From contig NZ_CP126279.1 in assembly GCF_003234815.2 (NCBI RefSeq), forward strand, positions 372,001-436,000: 64,000 nucleotides of DNA. The letters run 5' to 3'. This document shows positions 28,045-37,033 of the stretch, piece by piece. Source of the DNA: Curtobacterium sp. MCBD17_035. Its GTDB lineage: Bacteria; Actinomycetota; Actinomycetes; Actinomycetales; Microbacteriaceae. Position 1 is the stretch's first letter, and the number at the start of each line of letters is the position of its first letter. The notes beneath the pieces are model-generated. The model ran no database searches and had not been told where the DNA came from. It worked only from the letters and a program-made list of their open reading frames with translations. Made by a program: the position numbers and the translations under genes.

Positions 28045-29769
28045 ATGAACCGCCCGGGCACCGCTCTCTTCGCCGCCGTCGAGGCCGTCGTGACGGTCGC
28101 CGTCGGCGTCGGGATCGCCCTCGTGCCGCTGACGCTCCTCTGGGGCATCGAGTACGGCCTGCAGGTCCCGTGGCTCGCGTTCTGGCGGGCGGCGGGGAGC
28201 GTCTGGCTGATCGGCCACGGCGTCGACGTCACCTTCGTGCTCGACGCCGCCACCGCCAAGGCGACCGGCCTCAGCGGCGCCGACGCGCCCATCGTCCTGA
28301 CGATCGCGGCGCTCGGGTTCGCGGTGATCACCGCGTGGCTCGGCGCACGCGCCGGTCGACGCCTCGCCGAGACCGAACACCGCGTGACCGGCAGCATCGC
28401 CGGCATCGTCGTCGTCGCCGCGTTGGCGCTCGCCGTCGCGCTGTCGACCGTCAGCGTCGCGGCTCGTCCCTCGATCTGGCAGTCGGTCCTGCTGCCGACC
28501 CTCTGGTACGCCGTGCCGCTGCTCGTGGCGGCCGAGGTCGCCCGACGCCGCCGGGGCGCCGATCCCGACCCCGCGACCGCCGCGGTGCTCGACGCCGTCG
28601 ACCGGATCCCGGGCCCGTGGCGTTCCGTGACCGACGTGGCGCTGCGCGGCGGTCTCGGCGTCGTGGCGGTGCTCGTGACCGCGGCGGCCCTGCTCGTCGC
28701 CCTGCTCGTGCTCGGGTCGTACGCCCAGGTCATCACGCTCTACGAGCAGTCGCACGCGGGACTCGTCGGCGGCCTCGCGATCACGGTCGGTGAACTCGCG
28801 TTCCTGCCCGACCTCGTCGGCTGGGCGATGGCGTGGATCGTCGGCCCCGGGTTCGCGATCGGCACCGGGTCGGACGTCTCGCCGATCGGCACGACCCTCG
28901 GCCCGATCCCGGGCATCCCCGTCCTCGGCGCGCTGCCCACCGGAGGACACACGTTCGGCCTGCTGTCCGTGCTGGTGCCCGCCGTCGGGGCGTTCCTCGT
29001 CGCCGCGCTGCTCCGCCCGCGGCTCGTCCGCGCCCTCGCGGAGGGGAACACGGCCGGACGTCGCGCCATCGCCGGCGTCGGCATCGGCGTGGTGGCGGGG
29101 CTGGCGACGGGACTCGCCGCGTGGCTGACCGCCGGGTCCCTCGGCCCCGGACGACTCGTCACCGTCGGGCCGTCCCCCGTCGCCGTCGGGGCACTCGCCG
29201 CGCTCGAGGCCGGTGTGCCGGCGGTCCTCGCGCTCGCGGTCGGCAGCGACCTGGTGCGGTGGCCGGAGCGCGACTCCTGGCTGCCCCGCCGTGAACGCTG
29301 GCGCGACGACGATGCGGAGGCGGCCGCCCCGCTCCCCGTGGACACCATCACCGAGGACGACGACGGCGGGTTCCTCGGCGCGCTCGACCGGGCCGGGGCG
29401 GCGGACACGACGACGGTGGGCGGCCGCACCGGTGGCCACTCCCGGTTCCGCCTGACGGGACGCAGCGGTGCGACGATCGCGCACCCCGAGCAGCCGACCG
29501 AGCCGGTGTCCGACGGGGACCCGGAGGTCGTCCGCGAGCTCGAGCGCGAGCGCGAGCGGGAACGCGAGGCCGCGCTGCCCCAGCTCCCGCTCGGATGGGC
29601 GGCCCGGCCGTCCGGGCACGCTGAGACGAGAGGGTCCGACGGCGCCGAGTCGACGTCCCCCGAAGCGGTCGGCGGCGAGGCCGACCAGTGGGACACCGAC
29701 GTCGTCGACGAGATCCCCGAGCACGAGCTCCCGTGGTGGCGTCGGCCCAAGGGCGACGCCGGCCGCTGA
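28045..29769 (+). CDS. DUF6350/PerM-like cell division membrane protein
   Basis: The 574-residue protein has about nine hydrophobic segments over its first 420 residues (for example the helix from 76, with ALGFAVITAWLGARAG). A long charged cytoplasmic tail follows, with an ERERERERE run and the end ELPWWRRPKGDAGR. Family and gene order (sucC, sucD, this gene, purN, purH) match the PerM locus of mycobacteria, where the protein supports cell division under stress. The function here is inferred from that. The tail ends inside a 29-bp tandem duplication. Confidence 0.8.
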   Translation: MNRPGTALFAAVEAVVTVAVGVGIALVPLTLLWGIEYGLQVPWLAFWRAAGSVWLIGHGVDVTFVLDAATAKATGLSGADAPIVLTIAALGFAVITAWLGARAGRRLAETEHRVTGSIAGIVVVAALALAVALSTVSVAARPSIWQSVLLPTLWYAVPLLVAAEVARRRRGADPDPATAAVLDAVDRIPGPWRSVTDVALRGGLGVVAVLVTAAALLVALLVLGSYAQVITLYEQSHAGLVGGLAITVGELAFLPDLVGWAMAWIVGPGFAIGTGSDVSPIGTTLGPIPGIPVLGALPTGGHTFGLLSVLVPAVGAFLVAALLRPRLVRALAEGNTAGRRAIAGVGIGVVAGLATGLAAWLTAGSLGPGRLVTVGPSPVAVGALAALEAGVPAVLALAVGSDLVRWPERDSWLPRRERWRDDDAEAAAPLPVDTITEDDDGGFLGALDRAGAADTTTVGGRTGGHSRFRLTGRSGATIAHPEQPTEPVSDGDPEVVRELEREREREREAALPQLPLGWAARPSGHAETRGSDGAESTSPEAVGGEADQWDTDVVDEIPEHELPWWRRPKGDAGR

Positions 29770-29809
29770 ACGACACCCGCGGCGACGCCGCCCGCTGAAC
29801 GACACCCGG
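29752..29809. repeat. 29-bp tandem duplication spanning the DUF6350 stop codon
   Basis: The copies 29752-29780 and 29781-29809 agree at 27 of 29 positions. The duplication copies the last codons and the TGA of the membrane protein gene into the spacer before purN. Confidence 0.9.
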
Positions 29810-29815
29810 TAGGCT
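29810..29815 (+). promoter_or_regulatory. -10 box TAGGCT for leaderless purN
   Basis: TAGGCT lies 7 nt before the GTG start at 29823 and directly after the tandem duplication. Confidence 0.55.
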
Positions 29816-29822
29816 GGCGACC

Positions 29823-30416
29823 GTGCTCGAACTGGTGGTGCTGATCTCCGGTGCCGGATCGAACCTCCGCGCGCTGCTCGACGCCGCACGGGACGCCGAG
29901 TACCCCGCACGGGTCGTCGCGATCGGTGCGGATCGTGACGCCGAGGGGCTCGACCTCGGCGAGGAGTACGGCATCCCGACCTTCACGGTCCCCTTCACGG
30001 CGTTCGCGACCCGGCAGGAGTGGGGCGCCGCCCTGGCCGAGCAGATCCGCCCGTGGACGCCCGACCTGCTCGTGCTCTCGGGGTTCATGCGGCTGCTCCC
30101 GCACGACGTCGTCGCCGAGTTCAGCCCCGCGATCGTCAACACCCACCCCGCCCACCTGCCCGAGTTCCCCGGCGCGCACGCCGTGCGGGACGCCCTCGTC
30201 GCGGGCGTGCGGGAGACGGGCGCGAGCGTCATCCTCGTCGACGACGGCGTCGACAGCGGCCCGATCATCGTCCAGGAGCGGATCCCCGTGGAGCCGGACG
30301 ACTCCGAGTCCACGCTGCACGACCGCATCAAGCACGTGGAGCGACGGCTGCTCATCCAGACCGTCCTCGACATCGCCAACGGAACCGTCGACCTGAAGGA
30401 ACTCGCCCGCGCATGA
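29823..30416 (+). CDS. purN: Phosphoribosylglycinamide formyltransferase
   Basis: The 197-residue enzyme uses 10-formyltetrahydrofolate to formylate GAR in purine synthesis. It shows [17 protein letters not shown] at the N-terminus for phosphate binding. The catalytic Asn and His lie in [18 protein letters not shown], and the catalytic Asp lies in [14 protein letters not shown]. It starts at GTG. The stop overlaps the purH start as ATGA. Confidence 0.95.
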   Translation: MLELVVLISGAGSNLRALLDAARDAEYPARVVAIGADRDAEGLDLGEEYGIPTFTVPFTAFATRQEWGAALAEQIRPWTPDLLVLSGFMRLLPHDVVAEFSPAIVNTHPAHLPEFPGAHAVRDALVAGVRETGASVILVDDGVDSGPIIVQERIPVEPDDSESTLHDRIKHVERRLLIQTVLDIANGTVDLKELARA

Positions 30417-32077
30417 GCGTCCACGCCGCCGATCCCAGCCTCTACCGCGAGCGCGACCGTGTCGCCGTCCGCCGCGCGCTCATCTCGGTGAGCGACAAGT
30501 CCGGCCTCCTCGACCTCGCCGCGGCCCTCGACGCCGCCGGTGTCGAGATCGTGTCCACGGGGTCGACGGCGAAGACCATCGCCGACTCGGGCATCGGCGT
30601 CACCGAGGTCGCCGCGATCACCGGGTTCCCCGAGTCCCTCGACGGCCGCGTGAAGACCCTGCACGCGGCCGTGCACGCGGGTCTGCTCGCCGATCTGCGG
30701 CTCGAGTCGCACGAGCAGCAGCTCGCCGACCTCGGGATCGCGCCGTTCGAGCTCGTCGTCGTGAACCTCTACCCCTTCGTCGAGACCGTGGCGTCGGGTG
30801 CGGACACGGCGACGGTCGTCGAGAACGTCGACATCGGCGGCCCCGCGATGGTGCGCGCATCCGCGAAGAACCACGCCAACGTGGCCGTCGTGGTCTCGCC
30901 GTCGTCGTACGCCGAGGTCATCGCCGCGGTCCGGTCGGGAGGCACGGACCTCGCCCTCCGCCGTCGGCTCGCCACCGCGGCCTTCGCCCACACCGCGGCG
31001 TACGACACCGCCGTGGCCGCGTACTTCACCGAGCACGTCGCGGGCGGCCCGACGGTCCATGGCGACGTCGCGCAGCCGGGAGGCCCGGGGCACGGATCAG
31101 CGGACGGGTCCGGCGCCAGCGGCTTCGCACCGACGATCCAGCTCGAGGGCTCGCTCGCGGCGGGTCTCCGCTACGGCGAGAACGCGCACCAGGCCGCCGC
31201 GCTCTACACCGCCGCCGACGGCCACGGCATCGCGCAGGCGACCCAGCTGCACGGCAAGGAGATGTCCTACAACAACTACGTCGACGCCGACGCAGCGCTC
31301 CGTGCCGCGTACGACTTCACGGAGCCGGCGGTCGCGATCATCAAGCACGCGAACCCCTGCGGCATCGCGGTCGCGGCACCCGACGCGGCCGACCCGATCG
31401 CCGACGCCCACGCCCGTGCCCACGCGTGCGATCCCCTGTCCGCGTTCGGCGGGGTCATCGCGGCGAACCGCCCCGTGTCGCGCGGCATGGCCGAGGCCGT
31501 GGCGGACATCTTCACCGAGGTCGTGATCGCACCCGCGTTCGACCCCGAGGCCGTCGAGATCCTGTCCGGCAAGAAGAACATCCGGCTGCTCACCCTGCCG
31601 GCCGACTTCGCCCCGGCGCCCCGCGAGGTCAAGCAGATCTCGGGCGGGTTCCTCGTGCAGGACGCCGACCGGTTCACGACGTTCGACCAGGCGACGTGGG
31701 ACCTCGTGTCCGGGGACGCCGCGGACGACGCCACCCTCGCGGACCTCGCGTTCGCGTGGAAGGCCTGCCGGGCCGTCAAGTCGAACGCGATCCTCCTGGC
31801 GAACGCCGGGGCGAGCGTCGGCGTCGGCATGGGCCAGGTGAACCGGGTCGACTCCTGCCACCTCGCCGTGACCCGGGCGGGCGACCGCGCGGCGGGGTCG
31901 GTGGCCGCCTCCGACGCCTTCTTCCCGTTCGCCGACGGGCTGCAGGTCCTCATCGACGCGGGCGTCCGGGCGGTGGTCCAGCCCGGCGGGTCCGTGCGCG
32001 ACGCCGAGGTGATCGCCGCGGCGAACGCGGCCGGCGTGACGATGTACTTCACGGGCGAACGCCACTTCTTCCACTGA
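30413..32077 (+). CDS. purH: AICAR transformylase/IMP cyclohydrolase
   Basis: The 554-residue bifunctional enzyme catalyses the last two steps to IMP. The MGS-like cyclohydrolase domain comes first ([29 protein letters not shown]). The transformylase domain contains [24 protein letters not shown] and [12 protein letters not shown], and it ends [11 protein letters not shown]. Between the domains lies an extra Gly/Ser/His-rich segment of about 20 residues (around residues 215-240) that I do not expect in PurH. The dispersed 11-mer CGGGAGGCCCG codes PGGP within it. Confidence 0.95.
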   Translation: MSVHAADPSLYRERDRVAVRRALISVSDKSGLLDLAAALDAAGVEIVSTGSTAKTIADSGIGVTEVAAITGFPESLDGRVKTLHAAVHAGLLADLRLESHEQQLADLGIAPFELVVVNLYPFVETVASGADTATVVENVDIGGPAMVRASAKNHANVAVVVSPSSYAEVIAAVRSGGTDLALRRRLATAAFAHTAAYDTAVAAYFTEHVAGGPTVHGDVAQPGGPGHGSADGSGASGFAPTIQLEGSLAAGLRYGENAHQAAALYTAADGHGIAQATQLHGKEMSYNNYVDADAALRAAYDFTEPAVAIIKHANPCGIAVAAPDAADPIADAHARAHACDPLSAFGGVIAANRPVSRGMAEAVADIFTEVVIAPAFDPEAVEILSGKKNIRLLTLPADFAPAPREVKQISGGFLVQDADRFTTFDQATWDLVSGDAADDATLADLAFAWKACRAVKSNAILLANAGASVGVGMGQVNRVDSCHLAVTRAGDRAAGSVAASDAFFPFADGLQVLIDAGVRAVVQPGGSVRDAEVIAAANAAGVTMYFTGERHFFH

Positions 32078-32115
32078 CGCCCGCCGCGCCGCCCCGGGCG
32101 ACACGCCGTACCGCA

Positions 32116-32145
32116 TTGCATCGTGCGACCGCCTGCGAATAGTCT
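32116..32145 (+). promoter_or_regulatory. Candidate promoter ahead of the ABC exporter leader
   Basis: TTGCAT (32116-32121) and TAGTCT (32140-32145) are spaced 18 nt apart. A start near 32152 would give a leader of about 380 nt before the first ABC gene. Confidence 0.45.
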
Positions 32146-32225
32146 GTGAGGCTCCGACCGGCCTCGACACGCCCCACCAGCGCGGCCCGGTGGTCGGCGT
32201 GACGATGACGACGACTGGAGTGACG

Positions 32226-32315
32226 ATGAACGCGATGACCAGCAACCTGGCTCCCGCCGGCCTGGACGCCTTCGGAGTCGTCGCCCCGTCCGTCGGGGGA
32301 CCGACGTTCCGCTAG
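32226..32315 (+). CDS. Possible 29-residue leader peptide or small protein
   Basis: ATG at 32226 follows GGAG at a spacing of 5 nt. It opens a 29-codon frame, MNAMTSNLAPAGLDAFGVVA then a Pro/Gly/Ser-rich end with PTFR, stopped by TAG. An in-frame ATG at 32205 would extend it by seven residues. It lies about 75 nt into the predicted transcript and 218 nt before a multidrug-type ABC exporter. A ribosome-sensing leader peptide or a small exported peptide are both possible. No modifying enzyme is nearby, so a peptide natural product is less likely. Codon use looks coding, but so short a frame could arise by chance. Confidence 0.4.
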   Translation: MNAMTSNLAPAGLDAFGVVAPSVGGPTFR

Positions 32316-32437
32316 TCGCCCCCGCGGGGACCAGCACGCCGCCGACGGGCCACCGGTCCGCCGCTCGCGGCGCGTGACGCCTCGGCCTCCGCCCCCGCCC
32401 GCCCGCCCCACCAGGCCACGCCCGTCGTCACCATGAC

Positions 32438-32472
32438 GTCGGGCGGAGGTCCCGCCTCCCGGCCCGCCCGAC
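32438..32472 (+). other. GC hairpin in the ABC exporter leader
   Basis: A perfect 9-bp stem (32438-32446 with 32464-32472) and a 17-nt loop lie between the small ORF and the first ABC gene, with no T-run. It is the clearest structure in the 218-nt segment 32316-32533, in which I see no other gene. Confidence 0.35.
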
Positions 32473-32533
32473 GGGTCGGAGGTCGCATCAATCCGCACTC
32501 CGGTCCCGACCGGTTCGACGATGAGGTCTCCCC

Positions 32534-34345
32534 ATGTCGAGAACGCCCGCTGCAGCAGCGCGTCCGTCCACCTTCCGCGCCATCGCGCGGATCTACCCCT
32601 ACGTCCAGCCCGCGATCGGGCGCATCGTGCTCGGCATGGTCGCCGCGATGGTCGCGTCGCTCGTCGCGCTCGCGATCCCGTTCGTCCTGCAGGCCCTGGT
32701 CGACGGGCCGCTGAAGTCCGGCGACCGTGGCCAGATCGTCCCCGCGGGCCTGGCGGTGCTCGGCCTCGGGGTGCTCGAGGCCCTCATGATCGCCGCGCGC
32801 CGTCGCCTGGTGCTCCGGCCGGGCACGTACGTCGAGTCGCGCATGCGCAACGCCCTCTACGCCAAGCTCCAGGACCTGCCGGTCGCGTTCCACGACCGGT
32901 GGCAGTCGGGTCAGCTGCTGTCGCGGTCGGTGTCGGACCTCAGCCTGATCCGACGCTGGTTGGCGTTCGGCATCGTGCTGCTCGTCGTCAACATCGTCAC
33001 GATCATCGTCGGCTTCGGCGTGCTGTTCACGTGGAGCTGGCTGCTCGCGCTCATCTTCATGGTCGCGTCGATCCCGATCTGGATCAACGGCCTCGTGTTC
33101 GAGCGCAAGTACTCGGTCGTCGCCCGGCGCAGCCAGGACCAGGTCGGTGACCTCGCGACGAGTGTGGAGCAGTCGGTGCACGGCATCCGCGTGCTCAAGG
33201 CGTTCGGCCGCGGCCGGTACAAGCTCGACGAGTTCAGCGAACAGGCCGAGCAGCTCCGGGGCACCGAGATCGAGAAGGCCCGGGCCATCGCCGGCATCTG
33301 GCTGTGGCTCCTGCTCGTGCCCGACGTCGCGTTCGCACTGTGCCTGCTCGCCGGGATCTGGCTGGCGTCGCAGGGCCACCTGACGGTCGGGGAGCTGTTC
33401 GCGTTCTTCTCGGCAGCGGCGGTCCTCCGGTTCCCGATCGAGTCCATCGGCTTCCTGCTGTCGATGACGTTCGACACCCGGACCGCGGTCGACCGGTTCT
33501 TCGAGGTCATGGACTCCGAGAACACGATCCAGGACCCGGAGCACCCGCGCACGATCGCCGACCCCCGTGGTGCGTTGACGTTCACCGACGTGCACTTCCA
33601 CTACCAGGACGCGCCCGCGGGCACGCCGGACCTCGTCGACGGGGTGGACCTCGTCCTGCAGCCGGGCGAGACGATGGCGCTCGTCGGGCTCACCGGGTCG
33701 GGCAAGACGACGTTGCTCGCCCTGGTGCCGCGTCTGTACGACGTCACGGGCGGCTCGATCACGATCGACGGTGTCGACGTCCGCGAGCTCACGCGCGAGG
33801 AACTGCGGCACCGGGTCGGCGTCGCGTTCGAGGACGCCACGCTCTTCAGCGCCTCGGTGCGGGACAACGTGCTCCTCGGCCGCCCGGACGTCTCGGGGGA
33901 CGAGGCCGAGGCCCTGCTCCGCGAGGCGCTCGACGTCGCGCAGGCGGAGTTCGTCGACCGGCTCCCGGACGGCGTCGACACCCGCGTCGGCGAGGAGGGC
34001 CTGAGCCTGTCCGGCGGGCAACGGCAGCGGCTCGCACTGGCCCGGGCGATCGCCGCCCGACCGAGCGTGCTCGTGCTCGACGACCCGTTGTCGGCGCTCG
34101 ACGTCGACACCGAGGCCCGGGTCGAGGCGGGACTCCGACGCGTCCTCGCCGAGACGACCTCGCTCATCGTCGCGCACCGCCCCTCCACCGTGACGTTGGC
34201 CGACCGGGTCGCGCTCATGCAGGACGGGCGCATCACCGCCGTCGGGACGCACCACGACCTGATGGCCACGAACGACCACTACCGCTACGTCATCTCCTCG
34301 CTCGACGAGGACGACGCGACCGCGCGAGAGGAGGCACTGGCATGA
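32534..34345 (+). CDS. ABC exporter half-transporter, degenerate catalytic site
   Basis: The 603-residue type IV exporter subunit has six membrane helices (about 25-310) and a nucleotide-binding domain with GLTGSGKT near residue 387 and [14 protein letters not shown]. Its Walker B reads [12 protein letters not shown], so Asp replaces the catalytic Glu. The Q-loop Gln is also replaced ([10 protein letters not shown]). These are the hallmarks of the non-catalytic partner in heterodimeric exporters such as TM287/288. It overlaps the next gene by ATGA. The substrate is unknown; drugs, lipids or peptides are typical. Confidence 0.92.
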   Translation: MSRTPAAAARPSTFRAIARIYPYVQPAIGRIVLGMVAAMVASLVALAIPFVLQALVDGPLKSGDRGQIVPAGLAVLGLGVLEALMIAARRRLVLRPGTYVESRMRNALYAKLQDLPVAFHDRWQSGQLLSRSVSDLSLIRRWLAFGIVLLVVNIVTIIVGFGVLFTWSWLLALIFMVASIPIWINGLVFERKYSVVARRSQDQVGDLATSVEQSVHGIRVLKAFGRGRYKLDEFSEQAEQLRGTEIEKARAIAGIWLWLLLVPDVAFALCLLAGIWLASQGHLTVGELFAFFSAAAVLRFPIESIGFLLSMTFDTRTAVDRFFEVMDSENTIQDPEHPRTIADPRGALTFTDVHFHYQDAPAGTPDLVDGVDLVLQPGETMALVGLTGSGKTTLLALVPRLYDVTGGSITIDGVDVRELTREELRHRVGVAFEDATLFSASVRDNVLLGRPDVSGDEAEALLREALDVAQAEFVDRLPDGVDTRVGEEGLSLSGGQRQRLALARAIAARPSVLVLDDPLSALDVDTEARVEAGLRRVLAETTSLIVAHRPSTVTLADRVALMQDGRITAVGTHHDLMATNDHYRYVISSLDEDDATAREEALA

Positions 34346-36321
34346 GCGACCCCCAGCGGACGTCGGCCAGGCCGGACGCCCCCGGCGAGCCCGAGGACGA
34401 GTACCAGACCGAGTTCGAGGAGCGGGCCCAGCCCGCCACGGACACCGCACAGCCGGGAGGCCCGGCCGCCGCCGTCACCGCGGCCGACGACGGGCAGCCG
34501 GTCACCGCCTCCATCACCGTGCGCGGTGTGCGCGGCGAGGAGCGGGAGCACTTCACGAAGGCCGAGAGCCGACGGCTCCGGCGTCGGTCGCTCGCGCTCA
34601 TGCGCTCGCTGCTCGGACCGCTCCGGCGCGACCTGTGGACGATCGCGATCGTCGTGGTGGTGTCGACCGGCGCGCAGGTGGCCGGTCCGACCCTCATCGC
34701 GTACGGCATCGACAGCGCGCTGCCGTCGGTGCTCCACCGACAGGACTGGCTCCCCGCGTACCTCGTGGTGGCCGGCTACATCGTCGTCGCCGTCGCGGGC
34801 GCGCTGCTCACCGCCTGGTACACGGTGCTCGCGGCGAAGATCAGCCAGAAGATCCTGCTCGACCTGCGCAAGCGCGTGTTCCTGCACACCCAGCGTCTGA
34901 GCCTCGAGTTCCACGAGACCTACACGTCGGGGCGGATCATCTCGCGCCAGACGAGCGACCTCGACTCGATCCGCGAACTCCTGGACTCCGGGCTGAACCA
35001 GCTCATCCAGGGCGTGCTCTACATGGTGTTCACGGCCATCGCGCTCGTGTCGCTCGACCCGACGTCCGGCCTCGTGCTCGCGATCGCCCTCGTGCCGCTG
35101 TGGTTCCTGACCCGGTGGTTCCAGAAGCGCTCGCAGCAGCTGTTCCGGGCGACGCGTGTCACGAGCGCCCGGGTGATCGTGCACTTCGTCGAGACCATGA
35201 CGGGCATCCGGGCGGTGCAGGCGTTCCGCAAGGAGTCCCGCAACCGCGACGAGTACGCCGGGTACGTCGAGGACTACCGCGCCGCGAACGCCAAGGTGTT
35301 CAACCTGTTCGGGACGTTCGACCCGGGCCTCGTGCTCATCGGCAACGCGACGCTCGCGGCGGTCGTCATCATCGGCGCGTTCCGCGTCGTCGGTGGCTCG
35401 CTCGAGATCGGCGCCCTGCTCGCCGTCGCCCTGTACGCCCGGCGGTTCTTCGACCCGGCCGAACAGCTCGCGATGTTCTACAACGGGTACCAGTCGGCGT
35501 CCGCTGCGATGGAGAAGATCTCGGGCGTGCTCGAGGAGGAGCCGAGCGTGCCGGACCCGGTCCGGCCGCAGCACCTCGCGCAGGCGAAGGGTCGCGTCGA
35601 CTTCGACGACGTCGTGTTCGCGTACAACGCCGAGACGGTCGTGCTCCCCGAGTTCGACCTGCACATCCCGGCCGGTCAGACGATCGCGCTCGTGGGGTCG
35701 ACGGGCGCGGGCAAGTCGACGCTCGCGAAGCTCATGGCGCGGTTCTACGACCCGTCACAGGGCTCCGTGCGGCTCGACGGCATCGACCTGCGCGACCTCG
35801 ACCCGCGGGACATGCGGCGCGCGATCGTCATGGTCACGCAAGAGGCGTACCTGTTCTCGGGGTCCGTCGCGGACAACATCGCGCTCGGCAAGCCGGGGGC
35901 GTCACGCGCCGAGATCGAGCGGGCGGCGAAGGCCGTCGGCGCCCACACGTTCATCGAGGCGCTGCCCGACGGGTACGACACCGACGTCAACAAGCGCGGT
36001 GGCCGGGTGTCGGCGGGCCAGCGGCAGCTGCTGTCGTTCGCCCGGGCGTTCCTGGCGGACCCGCGCGTGCTCATCCTCGACGAGGCCACGGCGTCGCTCG
36101 ACATCCCGAGCGAGCGGCTCGTGCAGGAGGGTCTCGAGACCCTGCTCGCCGACCGCACCGCCGTGATCATCGCGCACCGGTTGTCGACGGTCGCGATCGC
36201 CCACCGGGTGCTCGTCATGGAACACGGGCAGATCGTCGAGGACGGCACGCCGGACGACCTCATCGCGGGCACCGGCCGGTTCGCCCAGCTCCACGCGGCC
36301 TGGCGGGACAGCTTGGTCTGA
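34342..36321 (+). CDS. ABC exporter half-transporter, catalytic partner
   Basis: The 659-residue partner of the preceding subunit has a long disordered, acidic N-terminal tail (about 75 residues), then six helices and an ATPase domain. Walker A is GSTGAGKST, the Q-loop is VTQEAYLF, the signature is [14 protein letters not shown] and Walker B is [11 protein letters not shown], with the catalytic Glu intact. The signature is VSAGQ instead of LSGGQ, which is common in the catalytic half. The N-terminal tail contains the dispersed 11-mer CGGGAGGCCCG in frame as PGGP. Confidence 0.92.
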   Translation: MSDPQRTSARPDAPGEPEDEYQTEFEERAQPATDTAQPGGPAAAVTAADDGQPVTASITVRGVRGEEREHFTKAESRRLRRRSLALMRSLLGPLRRDLWTIAIVVVVSTGAQVAGPTLIAYGIDSALPSVLHRQDWLPAYLVVAGYIVVAVAGALLTAWYTVLAAKISQKILLDLRKRVFLHTQRLSLEFHETYTSGRIISRQTSDLDSIRELLDSGLNQLIQGVLYMVFTAIALVSLDPTSGLVLAIALVPLWFLTRWFQKRSQQLFRATRVTSARVIVHFVETMTGIRAVQAFRKESRNRDEYAGYVEDYRAANAKVFNLFGTFDPGLVLIGNATLAAVVIIGAFRVVGGSLEIGALLAVALYARRFFDPAEQLAMFYNGYQSASAAMEKISGVLEEEPSVPDPVRPQHLAQAKGRVDFDDVVFAYNAETVVLPEFDLHIPAGQTIALVGSTGAGKSTLAKLMARFYDPSQGSVRLDGIDLRDLDPRDMRRAIVMVTQEAYLFSGSVADNIALGKPGASRAEIERAAKAVGAHTFIEALPDGYDTDVNKRGGRVSAGQRQLLSFARAFLADPRVLILDEATASLDIPSERLVQEGLETLLADRTAVIIAHRLSTVAIAHRVLVMEHGQIVEDGTPDDLIAGTGRFAQLHAAWRDSLV

Positions 36322-36374
36322 GCCGCCGGCCCCGGTCGGGCCGGTCCGGTCCGGCCGGCCCGTCCCGGTCCTCC

Positions 36375-36438
36375 CGCCGAGATCGCAGAACACGCCGCTC
36401 ACGTCCTCACGTGAGCGGCGTGTTCTGCGATCTCGGCG
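36375..36438. repeat. Perfect 30-bp inverted repeat, 4-nt loop
   Basis: Arms 36375-36404 and 36409-36438 are exact reverse complements around CCTC. The outer part contains CGAGATCGCA, shared with the palindromes at 40573 and 48082. It lies between two plus-strand genes. Confidence 0.95.
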
Positions 36439-36474
36439 ATTGCGGGGGCGGCGCGGGGGCGTCCCCGGACAGGG

Positions 36475-36480
36475 CAGGAT
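36475..36480 (+). promoter_or_regulatory. -10-like box CAGGAT for leaderless DUF805 gene
   Basis: CAGGAT ends 7 nt before the ATG at 36488. Confidence 0.4.
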
Positions 36481-36487
36481 GGTCCCC

Positions 36488-37012
36488 ATGAGCGACGGTG
36501 CCCGACCGACCACGACCCGACCGGACCGGACGGGAGGCCCGGCTGCGGCCCTCCCGATCGGCGTGCCCTGGTACGGCGCCCCGCTGCCCGTTGCCGTCCG
36601 CCGGTTCTGGCGCGGCTACGTGGTGCTGCGGGGCCGCGCGAGCCGCAGCGAGTGCTGGTGGTGGCTGCTCGTCGCGGCGCTGGTGGGTCTCGTGTTCGGC
36701 ATCGTGGCCGGGATCGTCTTCGGGGTCACCGTGGCCACGCTGCCCTCGGGCACGACCACGAGCGGCGTCCCGGACGGGCCCGTCATCGCGATCGTCGTCG
36801 TCGTGGCCGTCAGCGCGGTCTGGGGCCTCGCCACGCTCCTGCCGACGATCGCGCTCGGGGTCCGACGCCTGCACGACACGGGACGCAGCGGGTGGTGGCT
36901 GCTGCTCGACCTCGTCCCGGTCGTCAACCTCGTGCTGCTCGTGCTGCTCGCCCTGCCGACCGCCCCGCGGGGCGACCGCTACGACCTGGAGGCCGGGCGC
37001 GCGACCGCCTGA
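36488..37012 (+). CDS. DUF805 family membrane protein
   Basis: The 174-residue protein has a disordered N-terminus. The DUF805 core shows FWRGYVVLRGRASRSECWWW, then VRRLHDTGRSGWWLLLDLVP, and about four membrane helices. Its function is unknown. The dispersed 11-mer lies in frame near the start (TGGP). Its end faces the dehydrogenase gene with a 21-nt gap. Confidence 0.88.
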   Translation: MSDGARPTTTRPDRTGGPAAALPIGVPWYGAPLPVAVRRFWRGYVVLRGRASRSECWWWLLVAALVGLVFGIVAGIVFGVTVATLPSGTTTSGVPDGPVIAIVVVVAVSAVWGLATLLPTIALGVRRLHDTGRSGWWLLLDLVPVVNLVLLVLLALPTAPRGDRYDLEAGRATA

Positions 37013-37033
37013 CGGCCGCGGCCCGGCGACCGG

